Positions 34,344 through 44,331 of a stretch of 64,000 nt of DNA are shown piece after piece. A model generated the notes under the pieces. The model was not told where the DNA came from, searched no databases, and was given only the letters and a program-made list of their open reading frames with translations. Source of the DNA: Gilvimarinus xylanilyticus (GTDB taxonomy: Bacteria; Pseudomonadota; Gammaproteobacteria; Pseudomonadales; Cellvibrionaceae); contig NZ_JAMFTH010000001.1 of NCBI RefSeq assembly GCF_024195295.1, positions 1,853,428 to 1,917,427 of the forward strand, read 5' to 3'. Each line of letters starts with the position of its first letter. Position 1 is the stretch's first letter. The translations under genes were made by a program, and so were the position numbers.

Positions 34344-36032
34344 CTACCCAATCCGAATGCGATTGCGCCCCTCGCCTTTCGCGCGATAAAGCGCCTGATC
34401 GGCGTGGCGCAAAATAGTATCTATGCTTTCGCCCGGCTTGCAGTGATAGGCGCCGATGCTGACACTGAGCGGCGAGCCGGTGGCGGCACTTTCGGTGGCG
34501 ATGGTACTGCGAATCCGCTCCGCCACCTGTTTTAAGGTGTCTTGATCGCTGGGATCCATAATCACCACGAATTCATCGCCACCCCAGCGTCCGGCCTGGT
34601 CATAGGGGCGGATGGTCGCGCGCAGCCACAGCGCTATACGACGCAGTACATCGTCGCCGTATTGGTGGCCGTGTTTATCGTTAATGGTTTTAAAGTGGTC
34701 AATGTCCAGCCACAACAGACCAAAGTTTTGCTGTTCGCGCTCGGCCCGGGCAATCATATCGTGCAGGGATTCATCTAAGCCGCGGCGGTTTTTAAGTTCG
34801 GTAAGCGGGTCGATGCGGGCCTGACGGTGCAGCTGCTCGGTGCGGTGAGCCACTCGGCCTTCCAGCTCTTGGGTGTTGTGGCGTACGCGCTCGGCCATTT
34901 TTTCAAAGTGGTCGGCCAGCTGGCCAATTTCGTTGTCGGGCTTAGGCAAATACGGCAAATCGTAGCGGCCATCACGCACCCGCTTAACGGCGTGCTCCAA
35001 CACCGCTACCGGACGCAGTACCCGCGCCTGAATTACCCAGTAAAATACGCCCAAAGTCACCAGCAAGGCCACGATAAATACCACCACCAACGGCCAGAAC
35101 TCGCGCTTGGGCAGCAGTACACTTAAATCCAGCAAGGTAATTTCAAACCAGCCTATAGTAGGCAAGTAAGCAACCCCCGCCAGGTGCTTTTTACCGTCTA
35201 CCATCACGAAGCCACTTTCAACCATCCCGGGGGCGCTGCCCTGTTTTTTGAGCATGGCGAGCATACCCAGCATTTGTTGTTTATCCTGTGGGTCTTCAAA
35301 CAGCAAATCGACGGTTTTCTTTTGTCCCTCGGGCTTGATAATGCTGCCAAAGTCGATGTAATTGCGGTCGCGGTATAACTGAATGGCGCCGTTGTAGTCG
35401 GCAAACAAGGTGGTAATCCCATCCTGGCCGATGTCGACAATATCCTGCAGAAAGTTGTCCAGATTAAGCCCGGTACCCACCATGGCGATGATATCGCCCC
35501 CGGCATCGCGCACCAGCACGTCAATCCAGAGCTTGGTGACGCCCAGCTGGGTGTCGGGGTTAACGTTTAGATGAAAGTCTCGCCCCTCTTCAACTAGCTG
35601 AAAAAACCAGGCATCGTCGGGCTTTTCGGGGTCCAGCACATAGCGAAACTGCTCGCCCGCGTAGTCGTTTTGAGCGTTGTTAAAATAGTAGCGGCGATTT
35701 TCGATAAGCGCGACAAAATAACTTTTATCGCTAAAGCCCCCGCGAAAGTTTTCCAATTCATGCAAGGCTTTATTTTGCAGGGTTTGGTTATCGGGCTGGG
35801 CGGCCCACTGAATTAAACTGGGCGATCGGGCCAGCTGCTTGGCCAAGCCTATTTCGCGCTCCAGCGAGCTGAGCAGACGGGCGCTGTCGTAGCGCACTTG
35901 TATTTCGGTGACCTGGCGGCCCCAGCGCTCGATGATCGAATCGGTCAGCTTCTGGTAAGCCAGCCACGAACCAACCCCCGCCGCTATAATCAGGGTGGTG
36001 GCGAGGGACAAAATTCGGGTACTGAGACTCAA
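34344..36032 (-). CDS. Membrane diguanylate cyclase with periplasmic sensor, HAMP and GGDEF
   Basis: A 562-aa protein with a first TM segment (ILSLATTLIIAAGVGSWL), a periplasmic dCache-like sensor of about 270 residues (VALIENRRYYFNNAQN, VGTGLNLDNFLQDI), a second TM (FWPLVVVFIVALLVTLGVFYWV), a HAMP domain and a C-terminal GGDEF domain. The active site GGDEF is intact (GRWGGDEFVVIM) and the inhibitory I-site RPYD lies five residues before it. It should make c-di-GMP in response to a periplasmic ligand and be product-inhibited. No EAL domain is present. Confidence 0.92.
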   Translation of the reverse strand: MSLSTRILSLATTLIIAAGVGSWLAYQKLTDSIIERWGRQVTEIQVRYDSARLLSSLEREIGLAKQLARSPSLIQWAAQPDNQTLQNKALHELENFRGGFSDKSYFVALIENRRYYFNNAQNDYAGEQFRYVLDPEKPDDAWFFQLVEEGRDFHLNVNPDTQLGVTKLWIDVLVRDAGGDIIAMVGTGLNLDNFLQDIVDIGQDGITTLFADYNGAIQLYRDRNYIDFGSIIKPEGQKKTVDLLFEDPQDKQQMLGMLAMLKKQGSAPGMVESGFVMVDGKKHLAGVAYLPTIGWFEITLLDLSVLLPKREFWPLVVVFIVALLVTLGVFYWVIQARVLRPVAVLEHAVKRVRDGRYDLPYLPKPDNEIGQLADHFEKMAERVRHNTQELEGRVAHRTEQLHRQARIDPLTELKNRRGLDESLHDMIARAEREQQNFGLLWLDIDHFKTINDKHGHQYGDDVLRRIALWLRATIRPYDQAGRWGGDEFVVIMDPSDQDTLKQVAERIRSTIATESAATGSPLSVSIGAYHCKPGESIDTILRHADQALYRAKGEGRNRIRIG

Positions 36033-36177
36033 CGATGACTTCCTGCAATGATCATTTAAACGCCATTACACCAGAGTACGCGCCATTATTCTATGGTCTT
36101 TTATAGCACAGGGCGGCCCCCTTGGCCCACTCGGGCTTTACCGCTACCATGGGTCTTTTCTTTTAGGAACCTACCTC

Positions 36178-36756
36178 ATGGCCGAGTTTCGCACTGTTAA
36201 GTCGTCGCAGAATGTACTCAAAGAACTGATGATTCCCTCCTACGCCAATTTTGGCGGCAAGGTCCATGGGGGCATTATTTTGTCGCTGATGGATAAAATT
36301 GCCTACACCACCGCCGCCAGCCACTCGCGCAGCTACTGCGTAACGGCTTCGGTGGATTCGGTGAATTTTATGAGTGCGGTGGAGGTGGGCGAGCTGGTGA
36401 CCCTAATGGCCTCGGTGAATTATGTGGGGCGTTCGTCCATGGAAATTGGCATTAAGGTGGTCACCGAAGACTTTAAGCGCGGGGTAAACAAACACACCAA
36501 CACCTCTTACTTTACGATGGTGGCGGTGGACGAACAGACCCGCAAACCGGTGCAGGTGCCCGGCTTAATTTTGCAGGAAAAAATTGAAGTGCGACGCTTT
36601 ATTTGGGGCAAACTGCGCAAGCGCCTCAAAACCCAGTACCGCGAAGCATTTCACTCCATGCCTAGCGAAGCTGACATCGAGCGCGAGCTGGACCAGCTTA
36701 CCGATGACAATTGTAAGCTAGCGCTCGACCCCAGCGCCCTTAACGCGCGCGATTAA
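36178..36756 (+). CDS. Hotdog-fold acyl-CoA thioesterase
   Basis: A 192-aa protein of the YciA/BFIT type: NFGGKVHGGIILSLMDKIAY carries the conserved active-site region, then VTASVDSVNFMSAVEVGELV and SSMEIGIKVVTED. The extra C-terminal 50 residues (RRFIWGKLRKRLKTQYREAF) are common in this subgroup. It hydrolyses acyl-CoAs, substrate range unknown. It faces the channel gene at 36761 tail to tail with 4 bp between stops. Confidence 0.88.
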   Translation: MAEFRTVKSSQNVLKELMIPSYANFGGKVHGGIILSLMDKIAYTTAASHSRSYCVTASVDSVNFMSAVEVGELVTLMASVNYVGRSSMEIGIKVVTEDFKRGVNKHTNTSYFTMVAVDEQTRKPVQVPGLILQEKIEVRRFIWGKLRKRLKTQYREAFHSMPSEADIERELDQLTDDNCKLALDPSALNARD

Positions 36757-36760
36757 GACA

Positions 36761-37189
36761 TTAGTGAGCCGGCGGCACACGGTCTTTAAGCGCCTCAGAA
36801 AAGGCCCTGGACAAAGCCGCCGTGGTCACACCCACCATCAACACTCCGTTTAACGCCTCAAGCGGGCCCAACAGCTCGTGCTTGGGCGACATAACAATAT
36901 CGCCATAACCCAAGGTGGCAAAATTAACCGCCGAGTGATACACCGCGACCGAGAACTCTTCGAACTCACCCAGGCCATAAAACAAAGTGCCCCAGGCGAT
37001 CACCTGAATTATATTGCCCGCAATAAGAATCGCCATCATACCCGCAGTCACACGCATGGACGACGCAAAAGAGGCTGTCACCATATGTTCGCGTTTGGCA
37101 AAAAAACGCAGCGCCACTAACACCAACAGCCCCTGTAAAAACAGGCAGACCACCATCATGGAAATACCCAGCGCAAAGTTCATTAACAT
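36761..37189 (-). CDS. Two-TM potassium channel-like protein
   Basis: A 142-aa membrane protein with a pore-loop selectivity filter NFATLGYGDIVMS, close to the TVGYGD signature of K+ channels, between hydrophobic helices. It belongs to the Ion_trans_2 class of small prokaryotic channels. AAGGAG is 6 bp before ATG 37189, and this start overlaps the stop of the DUF2955 gene (ATGTTA), so the two are translated together. This makes an ion channel the last gene of an efflux operon, which is unusual. Confidence 0.82.
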   Translation of the reverse strand: MLMNFALGISMMVVCLFLQGLLVLVALRFFAKREHMVTASFASSMRVTAGMMAILIAGNIIQVIAWGTLFYGLGEFEEFSVAVYHSAVNFATLGYGDIVMSPKHELLGPLEALNGVLMVGVTTAALSRAFSEALKDRVPPAH

Positions 37190-38247
37190 ACCGACTCCTT
37201 AACGTGTTTTCGCGTACCGCGCCAATGTTCCAGCAGTGCCATAGAAAGTGATGCGTAAACCGCCACGGCTAAAAACAATGCAATGCGCACCCAAAAGGCT
37301 TGGTAAACATCTTTACCATTAGCGCTGTCCTGTACCGCCGCACCCAATAAAATAATCATGGTGGTCATGCTGGCCACCCAAAACGACGATTTAAAACGCG
37401 TGCGCCTCACGCCATAGGCGCCGCTGGCGAAGAGTAAACACGCCAGCAACATCCAGGCAAAATAAAACCACAGCGATACCGCCAAACTCAGGCAGCTCCA
37501 CACCACCACAGCAAACAATCCGCCCAACAAGGTGGAGCCAATCATTTCACGGCTGGACTCGCGCAAGCGCGATTGCGATACCTCGCGACCCAATAAAATA
37601 CTTTTAATAGTCAGCGGTAAATACAGGGCCGGATTGGTCAGTGTTAAAACGAACGCGGGCATAACAATCGCCGTGGCGCGCCATGCCAACCAGCGCAATT
37701 CGGCGGGGGAATCGGGCGCAGGCGCGGGCGACGGGCTGGGGTCTTCGGGGAAAAACGGGTACACCAGCCACTGCCCCACTACCGCCATAGCAATACCCAC
37801 CACCAGCGTCGAAATAAGGGCCGAGGCCAAGGCGGTGCTGATGCTGCTGGCCGCCGGGATAACGGTTAAGCCCATGGCCAGCAAAGTGCCAATGGCCGCC
37901 TTGCCCGGCAGCATGGCGATGCGGTTACTGACAAAAAGCCCAGCGACAATAATCATCAGCGCGGGCAGCGGAGCGTGCTGCAATAGCGGCCCGATAAAGA
38001 TCCCCACCCCCAAGCTGACCATGACTGCGATCAGTAACATCAGCAATTGCTTGGGCCCAGGGGGCGGTGCAGGCTTGGCCGATAGAATGACTACAAATAA
38101 CGGGGCCAAAAACGGAAGCGCCAGGCCCCAACCATAAGCGGCGGCCAGCACCACACTAGTGGTAATGGCTAAACGGTAAGTGCGCCGCGCCGCCAAGGGC
38201 ATGGGCGGCCTGTGCGAGCGGGCGAAAAAACGGGCCAAAGCGCGCAT
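37183..38247 (-). CDS. DUF2955/FUSC-like inner-membrane protein
   Basis: A 354-aa protein with about nine to ten hydrophobic segments, including a paired repeat (VVLAAAYGWGLALPFLAPLF, then FVLTLTNPALYLPLTIKSIL). This matches DUF2955 proteins, which resemble the FUSC/AaeB permeases and are usually encoded next to HlyD-type adaptors. It lies 13 bp after the adaptor gene and presumably forms the inner-membrane part of the efflux system. Confidence 0.82.
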   Translation of the reverse strand: MRALARFFARSHRPPMPLAARRTYRLAITTSVVLAAAYGWGLALPFLAPLFVVILSAKPAPPPGPKQLLMLLIAVMVSLGVGIFIGPLLQHAPLPALMIIVAGLFVSNRIAMLPGKAAIGTLLAMGLTVIPAASSISTALASALISTLVVGIAMAVVGQWLVYPFFPEDPSPSPAPAPDSPAELRWLAWRATAIVMPAFVLTLTNPALYLPLTIKSILLGREVSQSRLRESSREMIGSTLLGGLFAVVVWSCLSLAVSLWFYFAWMLLACLLFASGAYGVRRTRFKSSFWVASMTTMIILLGAAVQDSANGKDVYQAFWVRIALFLAVAVYASLSMALLEHWRGTRKHVKESVC

Positions 38248-38260
38248 GGTTTACGCCCGA

Positions 38261-39373
38261 TTAATACGCAAAAGACAGCAAGCTAAGCAGGCGAATGTAC
38301 AACTTGCCCAGCAACCCCAAAAATCCGTGCCCCTCGGTGTAGGCAATAACCGACGCCTGCCCACCAATACGCAACTGCTTAATGGCATCGGCTGAAAGCG
38401 AGCCGTCAAACTCGACCTGCACCGGAAAGCGCTGAGCCTGGCGCAGCCAGTCGCGATTGTTCTGCACACTGGGCAGAGCACCGGCGTGGGTGGGTTGCCC
38501 GGCACTAATGCCTACCCCAATACTGCGAATGCGCCCTTTTAGTACCCGCCCGGGCATTGAATCCAATAGAATTTCTACCTTAGTGCCGGGCGTTAAATGG
38601 CCCAGATTGTTTTCGGTGAAATCGGCGTTAATCCAGACATCTTCAATCGCGACTAACGTAAGTACCGGGTTACCAGTGCCGGCAAACTGCCCCACTTCGG
38701 CGCGCAGGTCGGTGACCACGCCACCGGCTTCAGCGGTTACGGTGGTGTTGTTTAAATCCAGAGTGGCTTTGTCGACCGCCGTTTGCGCGGTTTGCAATAA
38801 CGTATTCGATTCTGCCGAGTCGCCGCCTTTTTGTTCAATGGCGCGCTGAATATCGGCGCGCGCGGCTGCGACCTGGGCTTTGGCTTGCTCCAGACTCGCC
38901 TCGGACATTTCCAAGCGGCGCGCGGAAATGGTGCCGGGATCAGTCTCGCGCAGACGTTTTAAACGCTTATAGTCTTGCTCGGCTTTTAACTGGCCCGCCT
39001 CGGCGGCACGCAAACCGGCGCGCGCTTTTTCTACCCCGGCATCGCCCGCAGCCACCTGGTTTTGGGTATTGTTTAAATTCGATTGCGCCTGCTGCAGGGC
39101 TATTCGGTACTGCGACTGATCAATGGCAAACAGCTTTTGCCCGGCTTCGACGCGTTCATTGTTGCTCACCCAGACATCGGTAAGCACCCCGGCCACTTTG
39201 GGCGCCACGCCCACCACGTAACCCTGCACCCGCGCCTGCGAGGTATAGGGGGTAAATCGATCGGCCAGTAAATGCCACACCAGTAGCAAGATCACCACGG
39301 CTAAAAAAATCAGCGCGCCGCGCGACACTGCTTTAGCACTGCTGGACTGATCGGAAGAAGCGGGCTGGTTCAT
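38261..39373 (-). CDS. HlyD/EmrA-type efflux adaptor
   Basis: A 370-aa membrane-fusion protein from ATG 39373, overlapping the stop of the outer-membrane factor gene (CAATGA). One N-terminal TM (GALIFLAVVILLLVWHLLA), a biotinyl-lipoyl half (YTSQARVQGYVVGVAPKVAG), a long coiled coil (about 90-200) and the second half (VTAEAGGVVTDLRAEVGQFA), followed by a beta-barrel. It links the inner-membrane DUF2955 protein to the NodT-type channel. Confidence 0.9.
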   Translation of the reverse strand: MNQPASSDQSSSAKAVSRGALIFLAVVILLLVWHLLADRFTPYTSQARVQGYVVGVAPKVAGVLTDVWVSNNERVEAGQKLFAIDQSQYRIALQQAQSNLNNTQNQVAAGDAGVEKARAGLRAAEAGQLKAEQDYKRLKRLRETDPGTISARRLEMSEASLEQAKAQVAAARADIQRAIEQKGGDSAESNTLLQTAQTAVDKATLDLNNTTVTAEAGGVVTDLRAEVGQFAGTGNPVLTLVAIEDVWINADFTENNLGHLTPGTKVEILLDSMPGRVLKGRIRSIGVGISAGQPTHAGALPSVQNNRDWLRQAQRFPVQVEFDGSLSADAIKQLRIGGQASVIAYTEGHGFLGLLGKLYIRLLSLLSFAY

Positions 39374-40941
39374 TGTGTATGTCCTTGTTCGGGTTCGGGC
39401 GGTTGGGCCAGCGAGTCTTGCAGCAAATCGCCCCAATCGGTGCGCTGCTCCATAGTCTCGCGCATTGCGTCGGGAATTAGGGTTTCGATACTGGCCTCTT
39501 GCCAGCCGCCACCCAAGGCCTGATACAAATTGATAATGGCCGCGATATGATCGCCGCGATTACTGACCGCGCGGTCGGCCTGACGAAAGGTGCTGGCCTG
39601 GGCGTCGAGCACGCGTTGAAAGTCCGAGTAACCTTCCTGGTAACGCCGCGAAGCAATGGCCAACGAGCGCTGGGACGCGTTGAGGGCGTCGTCCAAAATT
39701 TGCTGGCTCGCCTGGGTTTGTGCCACCCGGCTGGCGGCATCGTCAATTTCACGGGCAGCGTTTAAAACACTCGCGCGGTAGGCTTCCAGAGCCTGCTGTA
39801 AGCGGGCATCCTGAATGCGGACATTATTTTTAATGCGCCCATAATTAAAAATATTCCAGCTTAACGAGGGGCCAGCGGCCACGCTGATCACATCGTCGAC
39901 AATATCAATGTCGTTACCGGACCAACCCACGGTGCCAAACAGCGACAGCGACGGATATAAATCCGCCTGGGCAATGCCTATTTGCGCCGACTGAGCCGCC
40001 GCCTGCCAGGCAGCGGCACGCACATCGGGGCGCCGCAGAATAAGCTGGGCCGGAATACCCGCCACCGAATGGGCATCTACCTGGGGTAGAGTGCTGTCAA
40101 TGTTGTCCAGCTCGGGCAGATCGCCGGGCGCACGGTTGAGCAGTGCACTCAGAGCATTGCGCTGTTGCTGCAACGCCAGCCGCAAGCCGGGAATAGTCGC
40201 CTTGGTGGATAAATACTGGGATTTGGCTTGCTGTAAATCCAGCTCGGAGTCCTGTCCCTCGCTGAACAGCTGTTCGGTTATGTCGTAGCTGCGCTCTTGC
40301 AGGGTTAGATTATTCTGCGCAATTTCAATGCGCTGCATAGTGGCCTTAATACCATAGTAAAGGCTAGCCACCTGAGCGGCGAGTAAAACCTGAGCATCGC
40401 GCTGGTTGGTTATTGACGCAAAATAAGCGGCGTCGGCCGACTCCACCCCGCGGCGGAAGCGCCCCCAAAAATCCATTTCCCAGCCAATATTAAACGCCGC
40501 CTGGCTGGTGGTGAAATCGCGGTACTCACCGCCACCGCGTTTTTTCCCCGCGTAAGCGCCCTGGGCAGTCAGCTGCTGAACCTGGGGGTATTGCGCCCCA
40601 CTGGCCACGCCCGCCAAAGCCCGACTTTCGAGGATACGCAAACCGGCGATTTTCAGGCCCGGACTTTCGGTCCGCGCTTTAACAATCAAATCATTCAGCA
40701 CCGGATCGTTAAAGCGCGTCCACCACTGGCTTAAATCCGCATTCACCGAGCTGCCGGTGGGTGACGGGTAAAGCTCGGGCTGCCACTGGGCCAGCCAGTC
40801 GACCTGGGGTTCTTTGTAGTCAGGGCCCAAGGGGGCGCAGGCGCTTAGGGTTAGCAAAGCACCTGCGGCAAGCGCACAGGCGTTAAAGCGCCCGCAGCGC
40901 AAAAAGTTAATCACTGACTGTGTTTGATTCTGGCTCGACAC
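39370..40941 (-). CDS. NodT-family outer-membrane efflux channel lipoprotein
   Basis: A 523-aa outer-membrane factor starting at GTG 40941; V10 (GTG) is an alternative start. The lipobox LTLSACAPLGPDY is typical of OprM/NodT proteins. The two TolC-type repeats are visible (QVASLYYGIKATMQRIEIAQ; QAASTFRQADRAVSNRGDHI...). It overlaps the AI-2E gene by 35 bp and the adaptor by 4 bp. It is the outer channel for this efflux unit, and could also serve CusBA, which lacks its own CusC nearby (speculation). Confidence 0.9.
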   Translation of the reverse strand: MSSQNQTQSVINFLRCGRFNACALAAGALLTLSACAPLGPDYKEPQVDWLAQWQPELYPSPTGSSVNADLSQWWTRFNDPVLNDLIVKARTESPGLKIAGLRILESRALAGVASGAQYPQVQQLTAQGAYAGKKRGGGEYRDFTTSQAAFNIGWEMDFWGRFRRGVESADAAYFASITNQRDAQVLLAAQVASLYYGIKATMQRIEIAQNNLTLQERSYDITEQLFSEGQDSELDLQQAKSQYLSTKATIPGLRLALQQQRNALSALLNRAPGDLPELDNIDSTLPQVDAHSVAGIPAQLILRRPDVRAAAWQAAAQSAQIGIAQADLYPSLSLFGTVGWSGNDIDIVDDVISVAAGPSLSWNIFNYGRIKNNVRIQDARLQQALEAYRASVLNAAREIDDAASRVAQTQASQQILDDALNASQRSLAIASRRYQEGYSDFQRVLDAQASTFRQADRAVSNRGDHIAAIINLYQALGGGWQEASIETLIPDAMRETMEQRTDWGDLLQDSLAQPPEPEQGHTQ

Positions 40942-41992
40942 TGTGCCCCTCGTTAACCCAGGCCATAAACACTTGATAGCTGACCGCTAAAATTACGGCC
41001 CCAATAAACAAACCAATTAGGCCACTGACAAACATACCGCCCAGCGCTCCCAGCAAAATCACCGGCATAGGTGCGGCAACGCCACGCCCTAACAACATGG
41101 GTTTTAGGACATTGTCCGCCAGACCACTGACAATTAAATAGAGGGTTAGCAGAATGTTGGCGATAAGGCCGCCATCACCCGCCATCCACAGCCAGGCGAC
41201 CACCGGAATCACGAATATGGCGGCGGGCAACTGAATGATTCCGCACACCAAGACTGCCAACGCCAAAAGGCCCGCAGCGGGTATACCCGCAAGCATAAAG
41301 CCCACCCCCAGCAACAGCGCCTGAATAAAGGCGACGCCAATAACCCCAACTGCTACCGAGCGCACGGTGGCCACGCTAAGCACATGCAATTCTGCACCGA
41401 TTGTAGGGCCGCAGATGCGATTAAAAATTTTACCCGTGGTAGCACCGCCTGGGCGCGAGTACGCCAGCATGATACCCGCCACAATAAAGGCTGCTAAAAA
41501 TGCCAGCGAAGTCGTCAAGACGCCACCTAAAATCGACATCGCCTTGTGGGCATATTCGCGAATTTGGGCTTCGTACTGCACCACAAAACCGCGCAAATTT
41601 TCTGAAGCGGCGCGCCAGGCAGCGTCCAATTTTTCCCCCACGACAGGCCAGCCTACGACGTTGTCGGGCGGCTCGGCGATCTGCAAGGTTCCGCTCACCG
41701 CCTGCTGGTAAAGATTGTGCAAATGATCCATAAAAGACATGGTCAGCATTACCGTCGGAGCGCCGATCACCAGAACGATACCCAACACCAAAAGTGTGGC
41801 GGCGCGGCCTTCACGGCCGCCCACTCTGGGCAAAATTTTGCTGTAAACGGGAAACAGGGCAATGGCCAAAATCATGCCCCAGAGCAATAGCGCCAGAAAA
41901 GGCTGCAAAACAGCAATTGCCAAATACGCCATAAAAACAATAAGCCCCAGGCGGATGGCTGTATCAATCAGCGGGGGAGAAGAGGGTTTCAT
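40907..41992 (-). CDS. AI-2E family (PerM-like) membrane protein
   Basis: A 361-aa polytopic protein with about eight TM segments (FMAYLAIAVLQPFLALLLWGM, LLALAVLVCGIIQLPAAIFV) and the family pattern GGxxxSGLIGLFIGAVILAV at the C-terminal end. AI-2E proteins include transporters or antiporters of poorly defined substrates. It is the first gene of the five-gene operon AI-2E, OMF, HlyD, DUF2955, K+ channel. Confidence 0.88.
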   Translation of the reverse strand: MKPSSPPLIDTAIRLGLIVFMAYLAIAVLQPFLALLLWGMILAIALFPVYSKILPRVGGREGRAATLLVLGIVLVIGAPTVMLTMSFMDHLHNLYQQAVSGTLQIAEPPDNVVGWPVVGEKLDAAWRAASENLRGFVVQYEAQIREYAHKAMSILGGVLTTSLAFLAAFIVAGIMLAYSRPGGATTGKIFNRICGPTIGAELHVLSVATVRSVAVGVIGVAFIQALLLGVGFMLAGIPAAGLLALAVLVCGIIQLPAAIFVIPVVAWLWMAGDGGLIANILLTLYLIVSGLADNVLKPMLLGRGVAAPMPVILLGALGGMFVSGLIGLFIGAVILAVSYQVFMAWVNEGHSVEPESNTVSD

Positions 41993-42202
41993 AGAAATTT
42001 TACATCCGTATTTGAGTGATTAAGGGTCCTTTATGCCAAGGCGGCACTGAAGACTTGTATGATAACCGGCGAAGGCCGCTTAGCGGAAGCGGCGAGCGCT
42101 ACTTACTCTAAAGCGGTAAAGCATAGACCAGTTGGGCGGCAGTCGCTATCGCGTTACTGCTATGAAATAAAACGGAAGCTATGTGGACTGCGGTGAGAAA
42201 AG

Positions 42203-42230
42203 CAACAACCCCGGACATTAACCCGGGGCT
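42203..42230 (-). terminator. Rho-independent terminator of the 242-aa lipoprotein gene
   Basis: In the minus-strand sense AGCCCCGG pairs with CCGGGGTT, then GTTGCTTTTC follows. It lies 12-40 bp after the lipoprotein stop codon. Confidence 0.65.
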
Positions 42231-42241
42231 GTCATGTTGGG

Positions 42242-42970
42242 TTACTCGGGGTGAACAACTTCCACGGCCACCATGCTGCTTATGGTGGCCACCAGGGCAT
42301 CGCCCACTTGCGCGGCCTTTAAATTTGCGGGGTTGCGGGCGACAAATTCACGCACCTGACCTTCGACGTTGCGCAGCTTGAAGGTGTTATCTTCAAGGTC
42401 TATGGCCTCAACCATAAACACGCGCACCTGGGTTTTACCCGCCAACATGCCAGGCAATTGCCCCTGCTCGGCGCGCTCGGCAATTTCCAGCAGTCCTTCA
42501 CCGGCATCTAAACCTTCACCGTCAATCAACTCCAGAGTCAACTGTTCGGTGTAGGCCGCCAGAACCTCATCGCCCTTTTGCACCTGATCTAGGTTTTGCA
42601 CCTGCTCACCGATGACCAGCGTCATTTCCTGATCGGCGGTGGCCAAGGTAACCTCGCGGCTTTCTTGATCAATGGAAACCACCGTAGCGCTTAGCTCGGC
42701 CTCTTCGGTCAGCACAATAAAGGGCTTTTCACCATAGGCGGCATCCATTTCAGCCTCGGCTTCTTCCATCTCGGCTTCGACTTCGGCGGCGGCTTGGGCC
42801 ACGGCGGCTTCAGCCTCTTCGACCGCTTGCGCGGTGGGCTCGACCACTTCTTTTTCCACAGTCTCTTGTGCCTGTTCAACACTGGAGGTTTCGTTTTGTT
42901 CGCTACAGGCGGTTAAAACGCCCAGGGCAAGAAGGGTGGCAATACTGGTGGCAGTGCGTAATGACTTCAT
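42242..42970 (-). CDS. Lipoprotein with Ala/Glu-rich coiled coil, function unknown
   Basis: A 242-aa product with a lipoprotein signal (MKSLRTATSIATLLALGVLTAC). Residues 25-80 are a strongly charged Ala/Glu coiled coil (VEEAEAAVAQAAAEVEAEM). The C-terminal half has two similar beta segments, ELSATVVSIDQESREVTLAT and EAIDLEDNTFKLRNVEG, that look like a repeated small OB-like or barrel fold. Single-gene unit. Confidence 0.75.
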   Translation of the reverse strand: MKSLRTATSIATLLALGVLTACSEQNETSSVEQAQETVEKEVVEPTAQAVEEAEAAVAQAAAEVEAEMEEAEAEMDAAYGEKPFIVLTEEAELSATVVSIDQESREVTLATADQEMTLVIGEQVQNLDQVQKGDEVLAAYTEQLTLELIDGEGLDAGEGLLEIAERAEQGQLPGMLAGKTQVRVFMVEAIDLEDNTFKLRNVEGQVREFVARNPANLKAAQVGDALVATISSMVAVEVVHPE

Positions 42971-43326
42971 ACAATCCTCTCCGATGGATAACAGTGAGCC
43001 CGGTAAGCTCGGTCACGACTGAGTATAAAGAGATTACTCATGCAAGAAAAGCGACAGCCAGAGGCTAGCGCGATAAGCACAAAAACTGAGAAACGGTCAT
43101 CATCCTTGCCCGCGGGGCGAGGCCGCCACCCTGAGCAAGACGAACTCCCGCGCAGGGCGAAACCCGTGAATCTAAGGAGCCCGCTCCAGACGGATTAAGA
43201 TGCACACAGTGAGTAGGACTAGCAGCAACTGTGTTCTAAGTCGTCGTGGGCTAGTAAGGCACAGAGCGATTATCGCCTTTAAACTGCGAGCAACCAATCG
43301 GCGGCACCCGGCCCTACCTCAACGCC
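42971..43326. other. Intergenic stretch before fbp, nothing recognised
   Basis: About 355 bp between the lipoprotein start and the fbp stop. No recognisable gene, repeat or RNA. Confidence 0.4.
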
Positions 43327-44292
43327 TTAACTCAGGGCCTGAAAAGCCTGAACTTCGGCCCCTGAGCCTAAAATCACCGGCACCCGCTGGTGCAGGCTCT
43401 CAGGGTCGACATCTAAAATGGCCTGCTCCCCAACGACAGCGCTGCCACCGGCCTGCTCGACCAACATCGCCATAGGATTGGCCTCGTACAACAATCGCAA
43501 TTTGCCGTTGTGAACCTTACTTTGCGTATTAGCCGGATACAAAAAGATTCCGCCGCGCATTAGCACCCGGTGCACGTCGCCCACCATGGCGCCGTTCCAA
43601 CGCATATTAAAGTCTTTGCCCCGGGGGCCGTCCGCGCCCGCCTGCAAATTCGCAATATACCCCTGAACCACAGGCGACCAATGACGCTGATTGGCCATAT
43701 TGATCGCAAACTCATTGCATTCGGGCGCAATACGCAACTCGGCTTCGGTTAACTGGTACTTCTGCTGGTCGGGCACAAGGGTGTATAAACGCGAGGGGCC
43801 GCCCGTAGTTAACGCCATTTGCGTGGACGGACCGTAAAGCATGTAGCCGGCGCACACTTGCTTGCGACCGGGCTGGGCAAACTGGGCATCGCTGTCGCAG
43901 GCGACGTCATCGCGAGCGGGATAGACGGTAAATATAGTGCCAATTTGGCCATTGATATCAATATTGGACGAACCGTCCAACGGATCAAACGCCACAATAT
44001 AGGCACCACCGTGATTGGCGCCAACAACATCATCCTCTTCTTCAGAGGCAACCGCTCGCACCTGAGGCAGACGAAGCAAGGCCTCTTTAAGCAGGTCATT
44101 GGCAATCACATCCAGCTTTTTCTGGGTTTCGCCCTGAACGTTTTGTTCGCCGGCACTGCCCAGCACTCCGGCGAGTGCCCCTAAACGCACCTTGGCCGAA
44201 ATACTCTGGCTTACCTCAGCCAGGGTTTGCACCAGCTGGGCCAGCTCACTGGGCACCTTGTCGTCGGCCAATTGTTGGGCTAAATCAGTCAC
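43327..44292 (-). CDS. fbp: Class I fructose-1,6-bisphosphatase
   Basis: A 321-aa enzyme of gluconeogenesis that hydrolyses fructose-1,6-bisphosphate. Signatures: [11 protein letters not shown] (metal-binding Glu), [20 protein letters not shown] (catalytic metal site), and [17 protein letters not shown] near the end. It follows tpiA by 39 bp on the same strand, forming a tpiA-fbp unit of central carbon metabolism. Confidence 0.95.
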   Translation of the reverse strand: MTDLAQQLADDKVPSELAQLVQTLAEVSQSISAKVRLGALAGVLGSAGEQNVQGETQKKLDVIANDLLKEALLRLPQVRAVASEEEDDVVGANHGGAYIVAFDPLDGSSNIDINGQIGTIFTVYPARDDVACDSDAQFAQPGRKQVCAGYMLYGPSTQMALTTGGPSRLYTLVPDQQKYQLTEAELRIAPECNEFAINMANQRHWSPVVQGYIANLQAGADGPRGKDFNMRWNGAMVGDVHRVLMRGGIFLYPANTQSKVHNGKLRLLYEANPMAMLVEQAGGSAVVGEQAILDVDPESLHQRVPVILGSGAEVQAFQALS

Positions 44293-44331
44293 TACTTTTA
44301 TCCTTATCTTTGCGGGTTTAAACCCTATAAC

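Noticed and set aside
38261-40941. CusC candidate for CusBA
   Set aside because: The NodT-type channel at 39370-40941 is coupled to HlyD and DUF2955 genes 30 kb away from cusBA; shared use is possible but not shown.
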